Assembly: GCA_030549335.1 (NCBI GenBank)
Contig: CM060195.1
Coordinates: forward strand, 50,191,975 to 50,255,974
DNA: 64,000 nt
DNA from: Pontederia crassipes
Lineage: Eukaryota > Streptophyta > Magnoliopsida > Commelinales > Pontederiaceae
Direction: 5' to 3'
Within the stretch, counting starts at the first letter, position 1; every line of letters begins with the position of its first letter. The notes beneath the pieces were generated by a model that worked only from the letters and a program-made list of their open reading frames with translations, ran no database searches and had not been told where the DNA came from. The position numbers and the translations under genes were made by a program. Positions 1-10,771 of this stretch are shown piece after piece.

Positions 1-545
1 GCTTGCACATGGTTTTGAATTGTTATGGAACCTAATGCTGAAACTGCTGAGATTATAGAAAAATCATGATGCTACTTTTACTCACCTGGGAGTAGGCATT
101 CTTGGATTAGAGATCATGATGTATGTTTATACATTCTTGGTGGTAGACTAATGTGTGTTCGATATGCTTATGTTAGTTCACATATGTATTTTCCTTTTTT
201 TTATTTTTAAATGAATGCAATATGCTCAAGTTGGCCTGTCATTTTTACTTGTTTTATCTTTTCCGTATGATTCTGTAGTATGTTCAAATGTAAAGCACAT
301 CCCATGACAGAATTTGATAGAACATAATGCTACTCATACTTTCAGGAAACACATTTCCGCCAAGTACATTCACTTATTCAGAAGTTCGTTATCATAAAGA
401 AAATAAATGGTTTTTAGATGGAAACATAAAATGTAGCATAATTGCACTAAATCCAGGAGAAGTCTGTATCTGGTTGAAGTCTTATTTGTCCTTTAGAACA
501 TAGATCACATTCTCTAACAAAACTTTGTGAATGTTAAGAGTGCAG
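1..545. other. Left edge, no gene seen
   Basis: AT-rich sequence upstream of the first recognisable exon of the PPOX1-like pseudogene. The N-terminal half of the NNR-epimerase domain would be expected here or further left. I found no translated match in any frame, so it is either outside the window or lost. Confidence 0.4.
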
Positions 546-2145
546 GTCAAGCAAAGTCACCTTTGATGAACTCATCATGGGGCTTGTTTCCTTGAGTAGC
601 ATTGACAATTCACTCAAAAGATCTCGCCACCGGTTGTCTCTATCGATATTCCTTCTGTTTGGCATGTTGCAGAAGGAGATCTGGATGGAGATGAAATTAA
701 ACCTGACATGCTGGTTCTCTGCCTTTAGCACTTAGCTTAGTATCATACCTGAATGATAGAGATAAATAGTGTCTTTTTACTATATGCTAGGTTCCTTTGA
801 TTGCTCCAAAGCTTTGTGCTAAAAGATTTGTTGGAAATCACCACTTCCTTGGTAGTAGATTTATTCCACCTCCTATCATTCATAGTTTCATCGTCCTCCT
901 TATCCTGGCACCTCAATGTGCCTTAGAATTGAAAAAGCCCCATTTGTTGACATTGCAGCACTAAGAGAGAACTACATCTCTCCTGGTTTTGTTTAAGTAA
1001 AGTGATGGTTGATCCTATGTTTCAGGTGTTTTTCACCTTAATGAATACAGCTATTGTGTCTGGTGCATTTTATATTTGAGACCTGTTATTTGTCACTCTT
1101 ATGAAAATAATGCATTACCCTTAGTTGTAGTGACACGATTCTCAACTATTTGCAGTTCCAAAAATGGTTTGTCAAAGCTGTTGCTGCTGGCTTGCCCAAA
1201 TGCATTGGCTTTGTCAACTTTTGGCAAGGAAGGGATACCGAATGACTTTGCTTACACTGTCCATTTATTGTGCCACTGGATGTATGTTTGTGGAGCCTAA
1301 TCCATTAACTGTGACATCTCCTCTACAGTTCCTCATGGATGGTTCTGCTTAAAAGGGTCCATAGGCGGGGATTTGTTTGGTTAGTGATTCTTTGTTCTTG
1401 CTTTTACATCTAGACTAAAAATTTGCTTTCTTAAGACAACCATGGGAAATCAAAGAATCTTGTTTTATTTGTGTGAAATGACCTAGTGGGTATTAGTACC
1501 TTTTGTGACTTAAAATTGTTCATTCAGGTTTGCAAACTTTGGAAACCAAAAGGCCAAAGAATTGTATGAAAATCATTATGCATCACTTTGGTTTTTTGGA
1601 ATCAGTTAGATCATATGCTTTATGTTATCAAGATAATCAGATGCATTAAGTATCATGTTTTACTATTTTATATTATGATGATATAATTTTATCTATAGGT
1701 GGATGGATGTGAACAGAAATTTTTGAATACTTAAAAGGCAAAGTTGACTACCATGCCATTGGTCGAGTAGGTTCAGCCAATCAATCTGAGGATGAAACTT
1801 ATATTTCTGACGTGATGATTGGTTGACGGACATAGTAAGTTCAACAGATAGGTCAGCTGAAGTAGGTTTGATCGAGTGAATGATGGAAGTTTCCAACACA
1901 CTCTGGAAACATCGACAAAAGCATCGATCGAGATGGTTCAACCGATCTGAGTACAATTGAATATTTCTATGGATCGATCGCTCGAATATTGGGGCTGATT
2001 GATGAAGCATCAATTGAACATTTTAGCGAGACCACGCCAATGGCCAGTTTCAGTATCAAACGGCTCCAAATAAATTCCAATCATCATTTCAAGTATGGAA
2101 GCCTATAAACTGCCTCCAAATGGCTCCAAGAAAGTGTTGTTTGAT

Positions 2146-2241
2146 ATACCGAAAGGTTTGGTTACTAATAAAACGGAATGGCGTCGTATGATCCATGTAG
2201 CCAACCCCACCTAGTGGGATAAGGCTTTGTTGTTGTTGTTG
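2146..2241 (+). mobile_element. RTE-type LINE 3'-end fragment (copy 1)
   Basis: Reads in frame PKGLVTNKTEWRRMIHVANPT-stop, then tgggataaggc and (TTG)n. This is the longest type of copy in the window. Its own target duplication is unclear because copy 2 is inserted directly 3' of it. Confidence 0.7.
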
Positions 2242-2258
2242 TTGTATGATCTTTGAGC

Positions 2259-2308
2259 CGACCAATGGAGTAGCCGACCCCACCTAGTGGGATAAGACTT
2301 TGTTGTTG
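2259..2308 (+). mobile_element. RTE-type LINE 3'-end fragment (copy 2), 50 nt
   Basis: A 50-nt insertion ending in TAGTGGGATAAGACTTTG(TTG)n. It is bracketed by a perfect 17-bp direct repeat ttgtatgatctttgagc at 2242-2258 and 2309-2325, which marks an independent insertion beside copy 1. Confidence 0.75.
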
Positions 2309-2840
2309 TTGTATGATCTTTGAGCATGTAAATCCCTCTTTCTCTTGTGAAACAAATTAGATTGTTGCAATAGGACAGTGTTTCAAATAGCTATTGTTGT
2401 GAGTTTGATTGTATCGGAAAGCTCCTTGTTGATGAGATTGTCTTCACCTCTCAAACAAAAAAGAAAGTAGTTGTAAAGATGCTCTCTTGTTTAAGAGAAG
2501 AAGGGGTAGCTGTAAAGGTGCTTCATTACCTAAGAGAAGAAGAGTTGTTGTAAGAGTACTCCCTCACTCAAAAAACGAAGGGTTCGGACTAGTGGAACCC
2601 GGGCATCTCCAAAGTTGAGGAATCGAGAGATGAAGACGTAGGTCAAGATGTTTAGTCGAATCTCGGTAAAAAGAGTTTTCTTCATTGCTCTTATGTCTAG
2701 CTGCTTGTATTGCCTTTGTGAATTTATATTTGAATTGTTCGTTTTTTTTATTTTATTGCTTCCTCTCCCCTTTTGGCCCCGTCCGATCCTACAAAATCGT
2801 CATGTCAGTCAATAATTTAATCTCCTTATAGTTTGTTAGC

Positions 2841-3720
2841 AATACTCCCCTTAGATAACATTTGTTGTCTATGCTCATTTTGATTGGTTTCTTACACAAT
2901 AAAAAATATAAGGTGGGTTTATGAATGTTGATGCAAACCTAAATTCTCTGTCAAGTCTATATTGGAGCATCCAAAATGTTATTTAGAGAGGAAAGGACAG
3001 TTGTCAGGTTGTGCAACCACCCACATTTATTAATAGATGCCTATAATAGAAAATGTTATTTTAGAGAGGAAAGGACACATCTTGATATGAGCTATGTACA
3101 ATATAACAACTGATAAAATCAAATCCCCATTGAACTCCTTGAACAAGCCCATGCTAGAAAATAATGTATCTGCCTACCATATCTCATGTAAACCTATTAC
3201 TAAAGCCAAATGACCTATAAAAAAGCCAGTGGTATGGCTCAATGTCATATAAAAACATAAATATGAATGAATAAATCTAGTATCTCGAAATTCCATCATT
3301 GAATTTACATCAATGTGGCATCCAACCTCATGCTGAACTTGTACAACCATGAGGACAAACAAAAGATGATAAATATCCTCATCTCAACCCTAGCAAACAC
3401 ACATAAATCCATATCTAGTACCTGTATCAACTTGTATATTCAAGTGAGCAGTTGCGGCTTCCTCAAAAAAGCCTCCTGATTTTCTTATTTACAGGAAGTG
3501 TAATTAACAAGTATGACCAGACTTTTGTGCTAATAGTGTTCCTAATTTGTAAAAAAATTCATGGCTAAGATTATACTATACTGTGAAGACTCAAAATGTT
3601 ACATGATTATACTAACAAGTATGAGCAGTTGCATGATTGTTTAGTGTTACATAACTAAAAAGTTCAATTATCTAATTCAGTAATCAACATAAGCAACTAC
3701 ATATCTATGAATACCAAAAT
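2841..3720. other. Intron sequence of the pseudogene, nothing recognised
   Basis: AT-rich, with no open frame resembling a known protein. It contains a short direct repeat, agaggaaaggaca, at 2987-2999 and 3064-3076. Confidence 0.4.
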
Positions 3721-4905
3721 GTGCAGGTGAAAGTAGAAGGTTCTATGGAAAAGGTCTCATATGAGGAATTCGAGAGACACTTCCACAGTCATCGGCGAGG
3801 CAGGCTGCTTGGAGCAGTAGCAAGGAGGTCTGTTTTCTCATATATTAACTTTTCCTACTAGCTGTACGCTTGTTCCAAAATTTTCTTTTTATGTGATACT
3901 TTTATTTTAAAAAAAAATGAGGAAGTCCTATTTTTGTTTATTTGCTGGAAGGCATGTGCTTAGCCAAGCAAACAAGGAATTAGAGGAAAAATATTGTGAT
4001 GGGCTAGTTTTAACAAATATTTTTCTTGTGTTCCTTTGGCTCACCTTGTTAACAAAAACAATTACTCTTGCTCACCTCTCAGAAGGAAACAGATACTCTC
4101 ATCATCATAGTTACTTAGCTTTCTGCATTTGTAAACTGTCTTTAACCAATATCATTCAATGTAGAGACTTTTACATGCCACTAAAGTCACTTAATTTTCA
4201 GATACATTTTGGTTCCTCGAAATTCATCGCATGATGTATGAGTGCATCAATTATTGATTCCTCATGACAAAAGGAAGTCATGGTCCTTTTTATCTTTGTG
4301 ACATCCATTAGTATAGTGCTGGTGACTTGACAGAGAAGACGAGGCAACTTATTTACACTTTTTACTTCGATTTTCCTGAAGCTTGATCCCTAAACCCGAG
4401 TACTGAGTACGTTAAATGCTCATTCCAAATCGTTTTGAGTTCTGGCAAGGACAGCCCCCTCGTTTCCATGCCAGGTATGTTATTCTTCTTACACCTATCT
4501 CGAGACTTTGTTTGGCTTCGATTGTTAATTATCTCTGTCACTGTTCTTTTTATTTCAAAATTTTCAGGTTACAGTTCTTGCTTAGAGAGGTTAATGGAAA
4601 CAAAGTATGGCATATTGAAAGGTTGTTCCCATGATTCCATCTTCCGCCAGTGTAATAATCAAATAATTATTTTGCTTTTACTCTGCTTCTACTGCTCATG
4701 TTCTTGGCGTATGATTTTCCCATTGTTTTTTCCTTGCATGTGCTACACTTGGTTGCTTGCTTTCATAAAAAAGAATGAGCAAAAGGACACTTCGAGGATT
4801 CAGTTCAGTGCAACTCTGACATGTCATGGTGTTGTCACCTTTTTAAAAGAATGGAAATTCCTCATCTATTATTGAAGAATCTCGAAGACACATTGCATAC
4901 TATTT

Positions 4906-5800
4906 TTAGGAGGCCCCGAGGTGGTCAATCCAGCTAAAAGGTGTCGCCATGTGTGCGTCTACTCGCCGTGGCAAAAAATTGGCAGGCATATTCACTTCCC
5001 AAAAGATGTGTTCGCATTCAGATTTTTCAAAAGATGATTTCAAGATCCAGATATCTACCATAACCATTCTTGATGTGCCATGGCCATTTGGCAACCTCAC
5101 GCTGAATTTGGTTGTACTTTGCCGAGTAACACCCAATGTTACAAAACAGTCAGCTGCCTGCACTTTGATCAGTCCACAAAGAAGACTCCAATGATCCAAT
5201 CTCTTGTATGAACAGCACCAAAGTCTCTTGTTAAGGCGCCTGCAACAACACAGTCTTTGTTAGGAAATATCAGATATAACGAAGCTAGCATGCTCCTCCT
5301 TCTCGAGTCTAGTAAAAACCCATTTGAATTCAACTTGGAGAGAGAAATGATTCCAGTGTGCACCTTTTTTCCTTGTCTCAAATTAAGATCTTTAGCATGT
5401 TGATTTGTGGTTATGTTCTTGCGAAATACAACACCTCTTTAAGATTTACTTCATCATGACAGTGGGATCACCTAGGCTTCGTCTGTTGGAAGATTTTCTA
5501 CTGCTCCTAAGTCCTACCCCACCACCATCCTTGGCCGCAATGGACATAACGCCAACATCACAGTTACCGAGTTCACACAGTAGTTTTGAGTGGCATTTCC
5601 TTTGGACTCCAAAGTTGAAACGGCACTCCATTAAAAGACAAGTCAATCAACACTTGGACTTGCGCAGAACCCTTATCTTTTTCTTCTACCAAACAACAAG
5701 CTCGTAGAGAGTTAAACATAGTGCTTTGCGAGGCCTGGAACAATTTTTTGCACGAGCTTTCACCTGCGTGCAAAGGTCCACTAGCATTTCGTGGCATTGG
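4906..5800 (-). mobile_element. Decayed LINE remnant (RNase H end), minus strand
   Basis: Three overlapping minus-strand frames (4906-5199, 5169-5381, 5573-5797) give pieces that resemble the C-terminal RNase H domain of plant L1 LINEs: KLNSNG (compare KLNTDG), then RDFGAVHTRDWIIGVF (compare ..IRD..G.WI.GF), then HIFWEVNMPANFLPRR followed by MATPFSWIDHL (compare HI.REAN..ADFLA). Frames are broken and the upstream part is barely recognisable. No poly(A) or target duplication was found. Confidence 0.4.
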
Positions 5801-8800
5801 TCAAGGCATTGAGAAATTTGTGGTCGTCAGCCTGCGTCGTCACCATTCAATTAAACCTTGGTCCACAATTATTGCATAATGGCCGTTGTGCGTTCTTGTT
5901 CCTATCCAGGCTTTTATGTTAGTGCTTTAAACGCATGTAAATCATTAGCATTGTGTTCTGAATCATTCCATTCTGGAACAGTCAGTTTCCAAAGTACTGC
6001 TGCCCTACTCTGATAAAGTATGCTCGCCATGGTAGACGATGGGTCTCTTTCTTTCCTTCAATTAATCTCCTACAAACAATTGTTTCCAACTTTATATCTC
6101 ACGCTAACTTTTTCATGAGTTTCGCCTGCAGGAGCTGACCATCCAAATCATCTTCTCGGTGATATGTGCAGCAAAGATATCAGTTCGTCTTGACTGATTT
6201 GATCAGCACTCGCCACTAACCATGTTACTGCCACAATCTGCAGCCTTAACTAAAAGCACCGGAGAGGTGATTGCACGAGGGTTGCTATGCCAATTGCGAG
6301 GCTCTGAAGAGATTGGTGGGGTGTGTGATGTGTGTGTCCAACCAAGAACTGGACTTTGCTTGAGCAGTGATGGAAATGACAAGAGGTGTGTGACCCCTCT
6401 CTCTATCAGGTATCAGCTCTAATAAAGCGTGAGAAATGATTGGGGGTCTTCACAGGTGGGCTCGACAGCAAAAGCTTTGAGAAGCCCCTGGCTTATTATT
6501 TTTTCCGCATTGTGAATCTCTCTTTATATATATATATATATATAAAAGATTGTGCTACCATTTTTAAGGGATAGCATCATCATATTTTTATTAATCATCA
6601 TTTATTTCATGATGGATGGTGATAAAAAAATTGTCCAACTAATTAAGTCACCATTCATTATGAATTAAATGATAATTAATAGAGATATGATAGTGCTATC
6701 TCATAAAAGAGGTAGGACAAATATATATAAGACTACTACATCCCACAATGAACATGTTGAAAGAACAATTGTTACAGAGGTGAAACAATAGCAGCACGAA
6801 CTTGAAGACTGCCACATCACCGTTGGAAAATGTTGCGTAGGGAAATTTGAATGAACAAAAAAGGGGCAATTACTGGTGCTGGTGCTCCCTTCGTCCTGTG
6901 GGCGAGATTTAATTTGGTGGTTTGTTGGCTTCTTTTTTTTTTTTCTGATACACTTTGTCCTCGTCTGCATGGTGATTATTTGATGCGTCTGCTTGGACGG
7001 TATAACATGTAGGTATCCATGACAAAGCCACCATCTTTTCAATCTTTCACAGGGCCAAGCGGCCAAGGACATGTGCACCTCCTCCTGGCTTTTAATAATT
7101 TTGTTCTGGCCATGTCTGCTCGAAAGCTAATAAGGAAAAAAATCAGCTGACTGGCATTATTATTCAGCTGGTTGTTGGCCTTTGATGCAAATGCTCTTTC
7201 TTTTTTTTTTTTCTCTTTGCTATAGAAAAACGATAAGACTTTGGAAAGTAATGTGAGGCCGACAGTAGACGATTGCATTTTGATGAACAGGAGAAGGATG
7301 GAGGATCCCTTTCTTGCTCACAAAATTTGTTATCTGAGAAAAAAAAAATGCAAGTGACTGATGACCTTAGCTTGACTTTGCATGTGGCAGCTTTTAAGGC
7401 TATTATTATTACTCTGTGTTGCTAGATACTTTTCTTGTAGACTCGAGCATTACGAATGCTGAAAACGAAAGCTACCAAGTGGACTACTCACCAGAGTGCT
7501 TACGATTGGGTTATTTGATTCTGTTCTGGTTTGTGGCTTCCACTCGTGCTATCTTAGCAGTGTCCAGAAATGGACTTCCAATTGCCAAGGTGAAGTTGGC
7601 CACCTCCACTGAGCAAATGACTTTGATCTAATTCAAGGTTGACCAACATTTCGTTGTTGTGACAGGGTTTGCAGGGTTATGGTCAAACACATTTTTTTTT
7701 ATATAATCTCATGCATGATTTCCATTCTTCTGCAAGAGTAGATTGGTGCAATAAGTCATACTGAGTTTGGTGCAAACTTTTCCAGAAACACACTCGACTT
7801 ACCTCCACGGAAATGAATATAATAAAGGTCTAATATTTGATGCTTTCAAACTCTCAGGTGTTTGGATCCTAAAATTGCTAGCAGAATGGGGCAGGAACTT
7901 GTCCTTTTCTTCCTTACCTCTGTTAAGCTGACCATAAAGGAGAATAATTCTGATTCTATTTGTTCAGTACTTTGATTAGCATCAGTTATCCATTTGTACT
8001 ATCAGATTTGTCTTCTTTTCTTTCATTGGACTCCATCAACTTACTGTTTACCCTTCCAGGTGCATCAAAGAATATGATCCCTACCCCAATCTCACTTTTT
8101 TTTTTTTTGTGTGTGGAACTCTCTCGAACTATGAACCTGTCAAGAAGTGGAGCAACCCCAAAAAGGCAAAATCAAATTTTCAGATCTCAGAGGATTGCAT
8201 GTCACAGTCCAGATATCCATATCAGACGAGATAATGGACAATAAGAAACTTAACTCTAAACTTGCAATTTGTGGATGATGAATCCAGCTTAGATTGCTTC
8301 CGAACAAAGTAGTGGGAAGTGGACAGAGTGAGATATTTTCTAACATAAGAACTGCCATCAACTGATCAACGAATCTCTTCATATCAAATCCATCTTCCAC
8401 AATAGGTTGGATACAACTTTGTTCTATCATTCATGTACTCTGTAGTCTGTACACATTGAAATCAAGACACGTATAAGGATTAAGCTTGATTTCAGATTCA
8501 TCCTCCATCATCGGATGCCTGCTTACAATTTGCTTAAAACATTTGACAATTTGCCCGGGAAACATGCAGCATATATCCATCACATGGAAAGCAAGGTGTG
8601 TCCCTTCAGCCTAATGGCATCTTTCTGCTAACTTGCAACGACGTGAAGCATCGCCTAAGAGAACACCTTTTAATCATCACACTGTCAGAAGCCATGCAAA
8701 CTTGAAAGATCAATTTGCTCAACCACTAAGCATGTCCAGAACCGCAAGGTCTCTGCAGGGGTCCCCCATGCAGGACATGGGCGCTTGATTGATGCAGCAA

Positions 8801-9560
8801 GCAGACCATAGAGTTCCTCCTCCCTTCCACTTTTAAGCTGGAGAAGCAGATAATGGCACTTTGGGAACATTCTCTTTCCTCTTTATCTCTCCTTTCTGTC
8901 TTCCCTGGAATTGCTCAGGAAGCAAGCGTTGATGACGCAGCTTTAATCTTTTGACTTGATTCATGTTCGTGGCTTTGATCAGTTTCCCTTTTCTTGCCTA
9001 GGGAGGAGGGTACCTGATGATAAGCTCGTCCGGGGCCATCACGGTGCGGAAAAGTTGTGGTCACTGCACCTTCAACGTCTCCATGATTACTGCGGACGAG
9101 TAATCAAAGCGGACGAGAAGATGGCGACTGGAGCAAGAACACGATGTCATGCTCGCGCCTGCTGTAAAAGAAGGTTTTTTGTTTGACCTCAATAGAACAT
9201 GTCGGTTTGCATTCTTGTGTTTTGAGAAATCTGATCTACTGATCTCTCTTTATTATACAAGAAGCAACTTAATTAGTACACGGACGAAACTTTTGGAAAG
9301 AATATTGTAGTGTCGGAGCATTAATTCTCAAGAGATCAAGTGGAAGTCACCGCAATAAGCACCATGCAAATAAAGAAATGGGACTGATTCTAAGGGTGCT
9401 GCAAAATTCCTTACTGTGTGCCTAACAAAGCATTATTTGTAATTTGCTGCAAGGGGGTGAGACAGGAGAGTCAGGTGCATTAAGACCCCCTCATAAGATG
9501 CAGGCAGTCTCCACCTGCCCAACTGGAGAGAGGATAAGGGTGATGGACCAGGTGTAGAAC
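5801..9560. other. Intergenic region, no supported gene
   Basis: Only short open frames unlike any family I know, A/T tracts and an (AT)n run near 6523-6545. The open frame at 8956-9186 (+, 76 codons) is GC-richer than its surroundings, but I see no motif or splice context that supports it. Confidence 0.4.
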
Positions 9561-9561
9561 C

Positions 9562-9906
9562 CTAATTGGACCAACCTTCTGAGTTCTGAACTGCGTCAGC
9601 GATCTGAATCAGTACTGCCCCAGTCAATGAACTGCTCATTTCCTTCCCCACTAATTTTTTTTTTACTTCTTCCGGATGAAATTGATCATTAGATTCATCT
9701 TTCAGAAGTGGCATCCTTAAGGCCCGTGTAACTAGATTCACGTATGTATGTAGGCCTGGAATAATGATTGAAGATGCTGGACAACAGTGAGAAAGTGTAA
9801 TAAAGAGTTGTGCCTTCATCAAAGATCCAACAACACTAACAACATTAACAGTGCCACAGTGATCTGCTTCCAGAGAGGATTGAGTAAAATTCTCACTACT
9901 TGGCAT
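9562..9906 (-). CDS. Unrecognised open frame, 114 codons (doubtful)
   Basis: One minus-strand frame from an ATG to a stop, with no recognised domain. The composition is not strikingly repetitive, and hydrophobic and charged stretches alternate. It lies downstream of the AFB gene on the same strand with no visible promoter. It could be chance or the 3' exon of a decayed gene. Confidence 0.15.
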   Translation of the reverse strand: MPSSENFTQSSLEADHCGTVNVVSVVGSLMKAQLFITLSHCCPASSIIIPGLHTYVNLVTRALRMPLLKDESNDQFHPEEVKKKLVGKEMSSSLTGAVLIQIADAVQNSEGWSN

Positions 9907-10611
9907 TTACTCCCCCGACCCTACAGGAGTTCTCATCAAGCATTTAATATATCCATCAGACAATCACAGTGCACGAAAAAGAGATCTGAGACACAATAAC
10001 TGCTTCACAGATAATTCAGAACTCACTAAGGGATAGAAGAAGGTAAATACAACAAAGGTTCCAACTTCACCTCATAGCCAGGAGCCGTGATGACTCCCGG
10101 AAAGAAAAGTAAATACAAATATGTGCTAGAAAATTTCTTGTTTCTTAAGAGTACAAAGAATTTGAGGGTAGAGACCTTACAAATGGATATGCACTTGGTA
10201 CACGTCCTAAACACCCGAAGAAAGCCCCACGGTCGTGTTGGCTTGTACACAGTTCAGCACAGAAGGATTTGTATCAAGGTTGTGCTAGTGATTCAACAAA
10301 ACGTATCTGCACGATTATCCGGTACACCACTGATGATTCCTCTTCAACTTCGCAAACATTTCTCTAAATAACATAGAAGATCCGATGATACATCACTGTT
10401 GATGATCTGAAATGCTATCTAACGAGCTGAACAGCCCAAACATGAAGTCGATCAGGCGATTCAGAGAAAAAAAAAGAAAAAAATGGAACTATCTCTTCTG
10501 CATGCCATAACTATGAGATCTAATGGGCTACGAAAACCTCCCACTAATCCCACAGTCACTGCACAGTCACTGCATTAGGCCAAGAAAATTTCCAATTAAA
10601 ATAGCTCCTCA

Positions 10612-10705
10612 ACAACAACAAAACCTTATCCCACTAGATGGGATCGACTATATGAATCATACGACGTCATTTCGCTCTATTAGTAACCAAACATTTCGAT
10701 ACATT
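10612..10705 (-). mobile_element. RTE-type LINE 3'-end fragment (copy 3), just 3' of AFB
   Basis: Reverse-complement copy with (TTG)n read on the minus strand. It is flanked by the direct repeat atagctcctca at 10601-10611 and 10706-10716. It is the most diverged copy (GTCGATCCCATCTAG for the usual GCCGACCCCACCTAG). It ends 66 nt beyond the AFB stop codon, so it probably lies in the 3' UTR of that gene, in the same orientation as the transcript. Confidence 0.75.
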
Positions 10706-10771
10706 ATAGCTCCTCAGCAGAACCCAAATATAAATATTGCTAATCTTCCTAACATGCAACTAATCCAGACC

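Larger units (their letters stand above)
1790..2840 (+). mobile_element. Copia (Sirevirus-like) LTR remnant in the pseudogene intron
   Basis: The stretch differs from the surrounding intron. It has many GATCGA/TCGATC motifs, a run resembling the R-U5 end of plant Copia LTRs (gaggaatcgagagatgaaga, then TTGCTTGTATTGCC-like and T-rich blocks near 2690-2760), and no coding capacity. Ends and target duplication could not be fixed. It hosts two RTE-tail insertions near 2146-2308. The family call rests on general resemblance only. Confidence 0.35.
546..4634 (+). pseudogene. PPOX1: Pyridoxine/pyridoxamine 5'-phosphate oxidase 1 (PPOX1-type, NNR epimerase + PNPO) pseudogene
   Basis: Functional relatives are plastid proteins joining an N-terminal NAD(P)HX epimerase (YjeF_N) domain to a C-terminal FMN-dependent PNP/PMP oxidase of vitamin B6 salvage. 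Recognisable exon remnants, in family order: about 546-713 (end of the epimerase domain, VAEGDLDGDEIKPDML); 791-985 (APKLCAKRF, then YPGTSMC); 1156-about 1240 (FQKWFVKAVAAGL, then PNALALSTFGKEGIP); 1329-1379 (MVLLK...RGFVW); 1528-about 1605 (FANFGNQKAKEL); 3727-3827 (VKVEGSMEKVSYEEFERHF); about 3950-4001 (GRHVLSQANKELEEKYCDG); 4382-4474 (LIPKPEY, then FEFWQGQPPRFHAR); 4568-4634 (FLLREVNGNKVWHIERLFP-stop). Splice borders are mostly kept. Frameshifts occur near 575, 640, 890 and 1195. In-frame TGA (4404-4406) and TAA (4413-4415) fall where the family has EYWGGYRLKP. The donor near 4001 is GC, not GT. It cannot make the full enzyme. The 5' half was not found. Confidence 0.85.

Noticed and set aside
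8956-9186. 76-codon plus-strand open frame in a GC-richer patch
   Set aside because: No family resemblance and no supporting signals.
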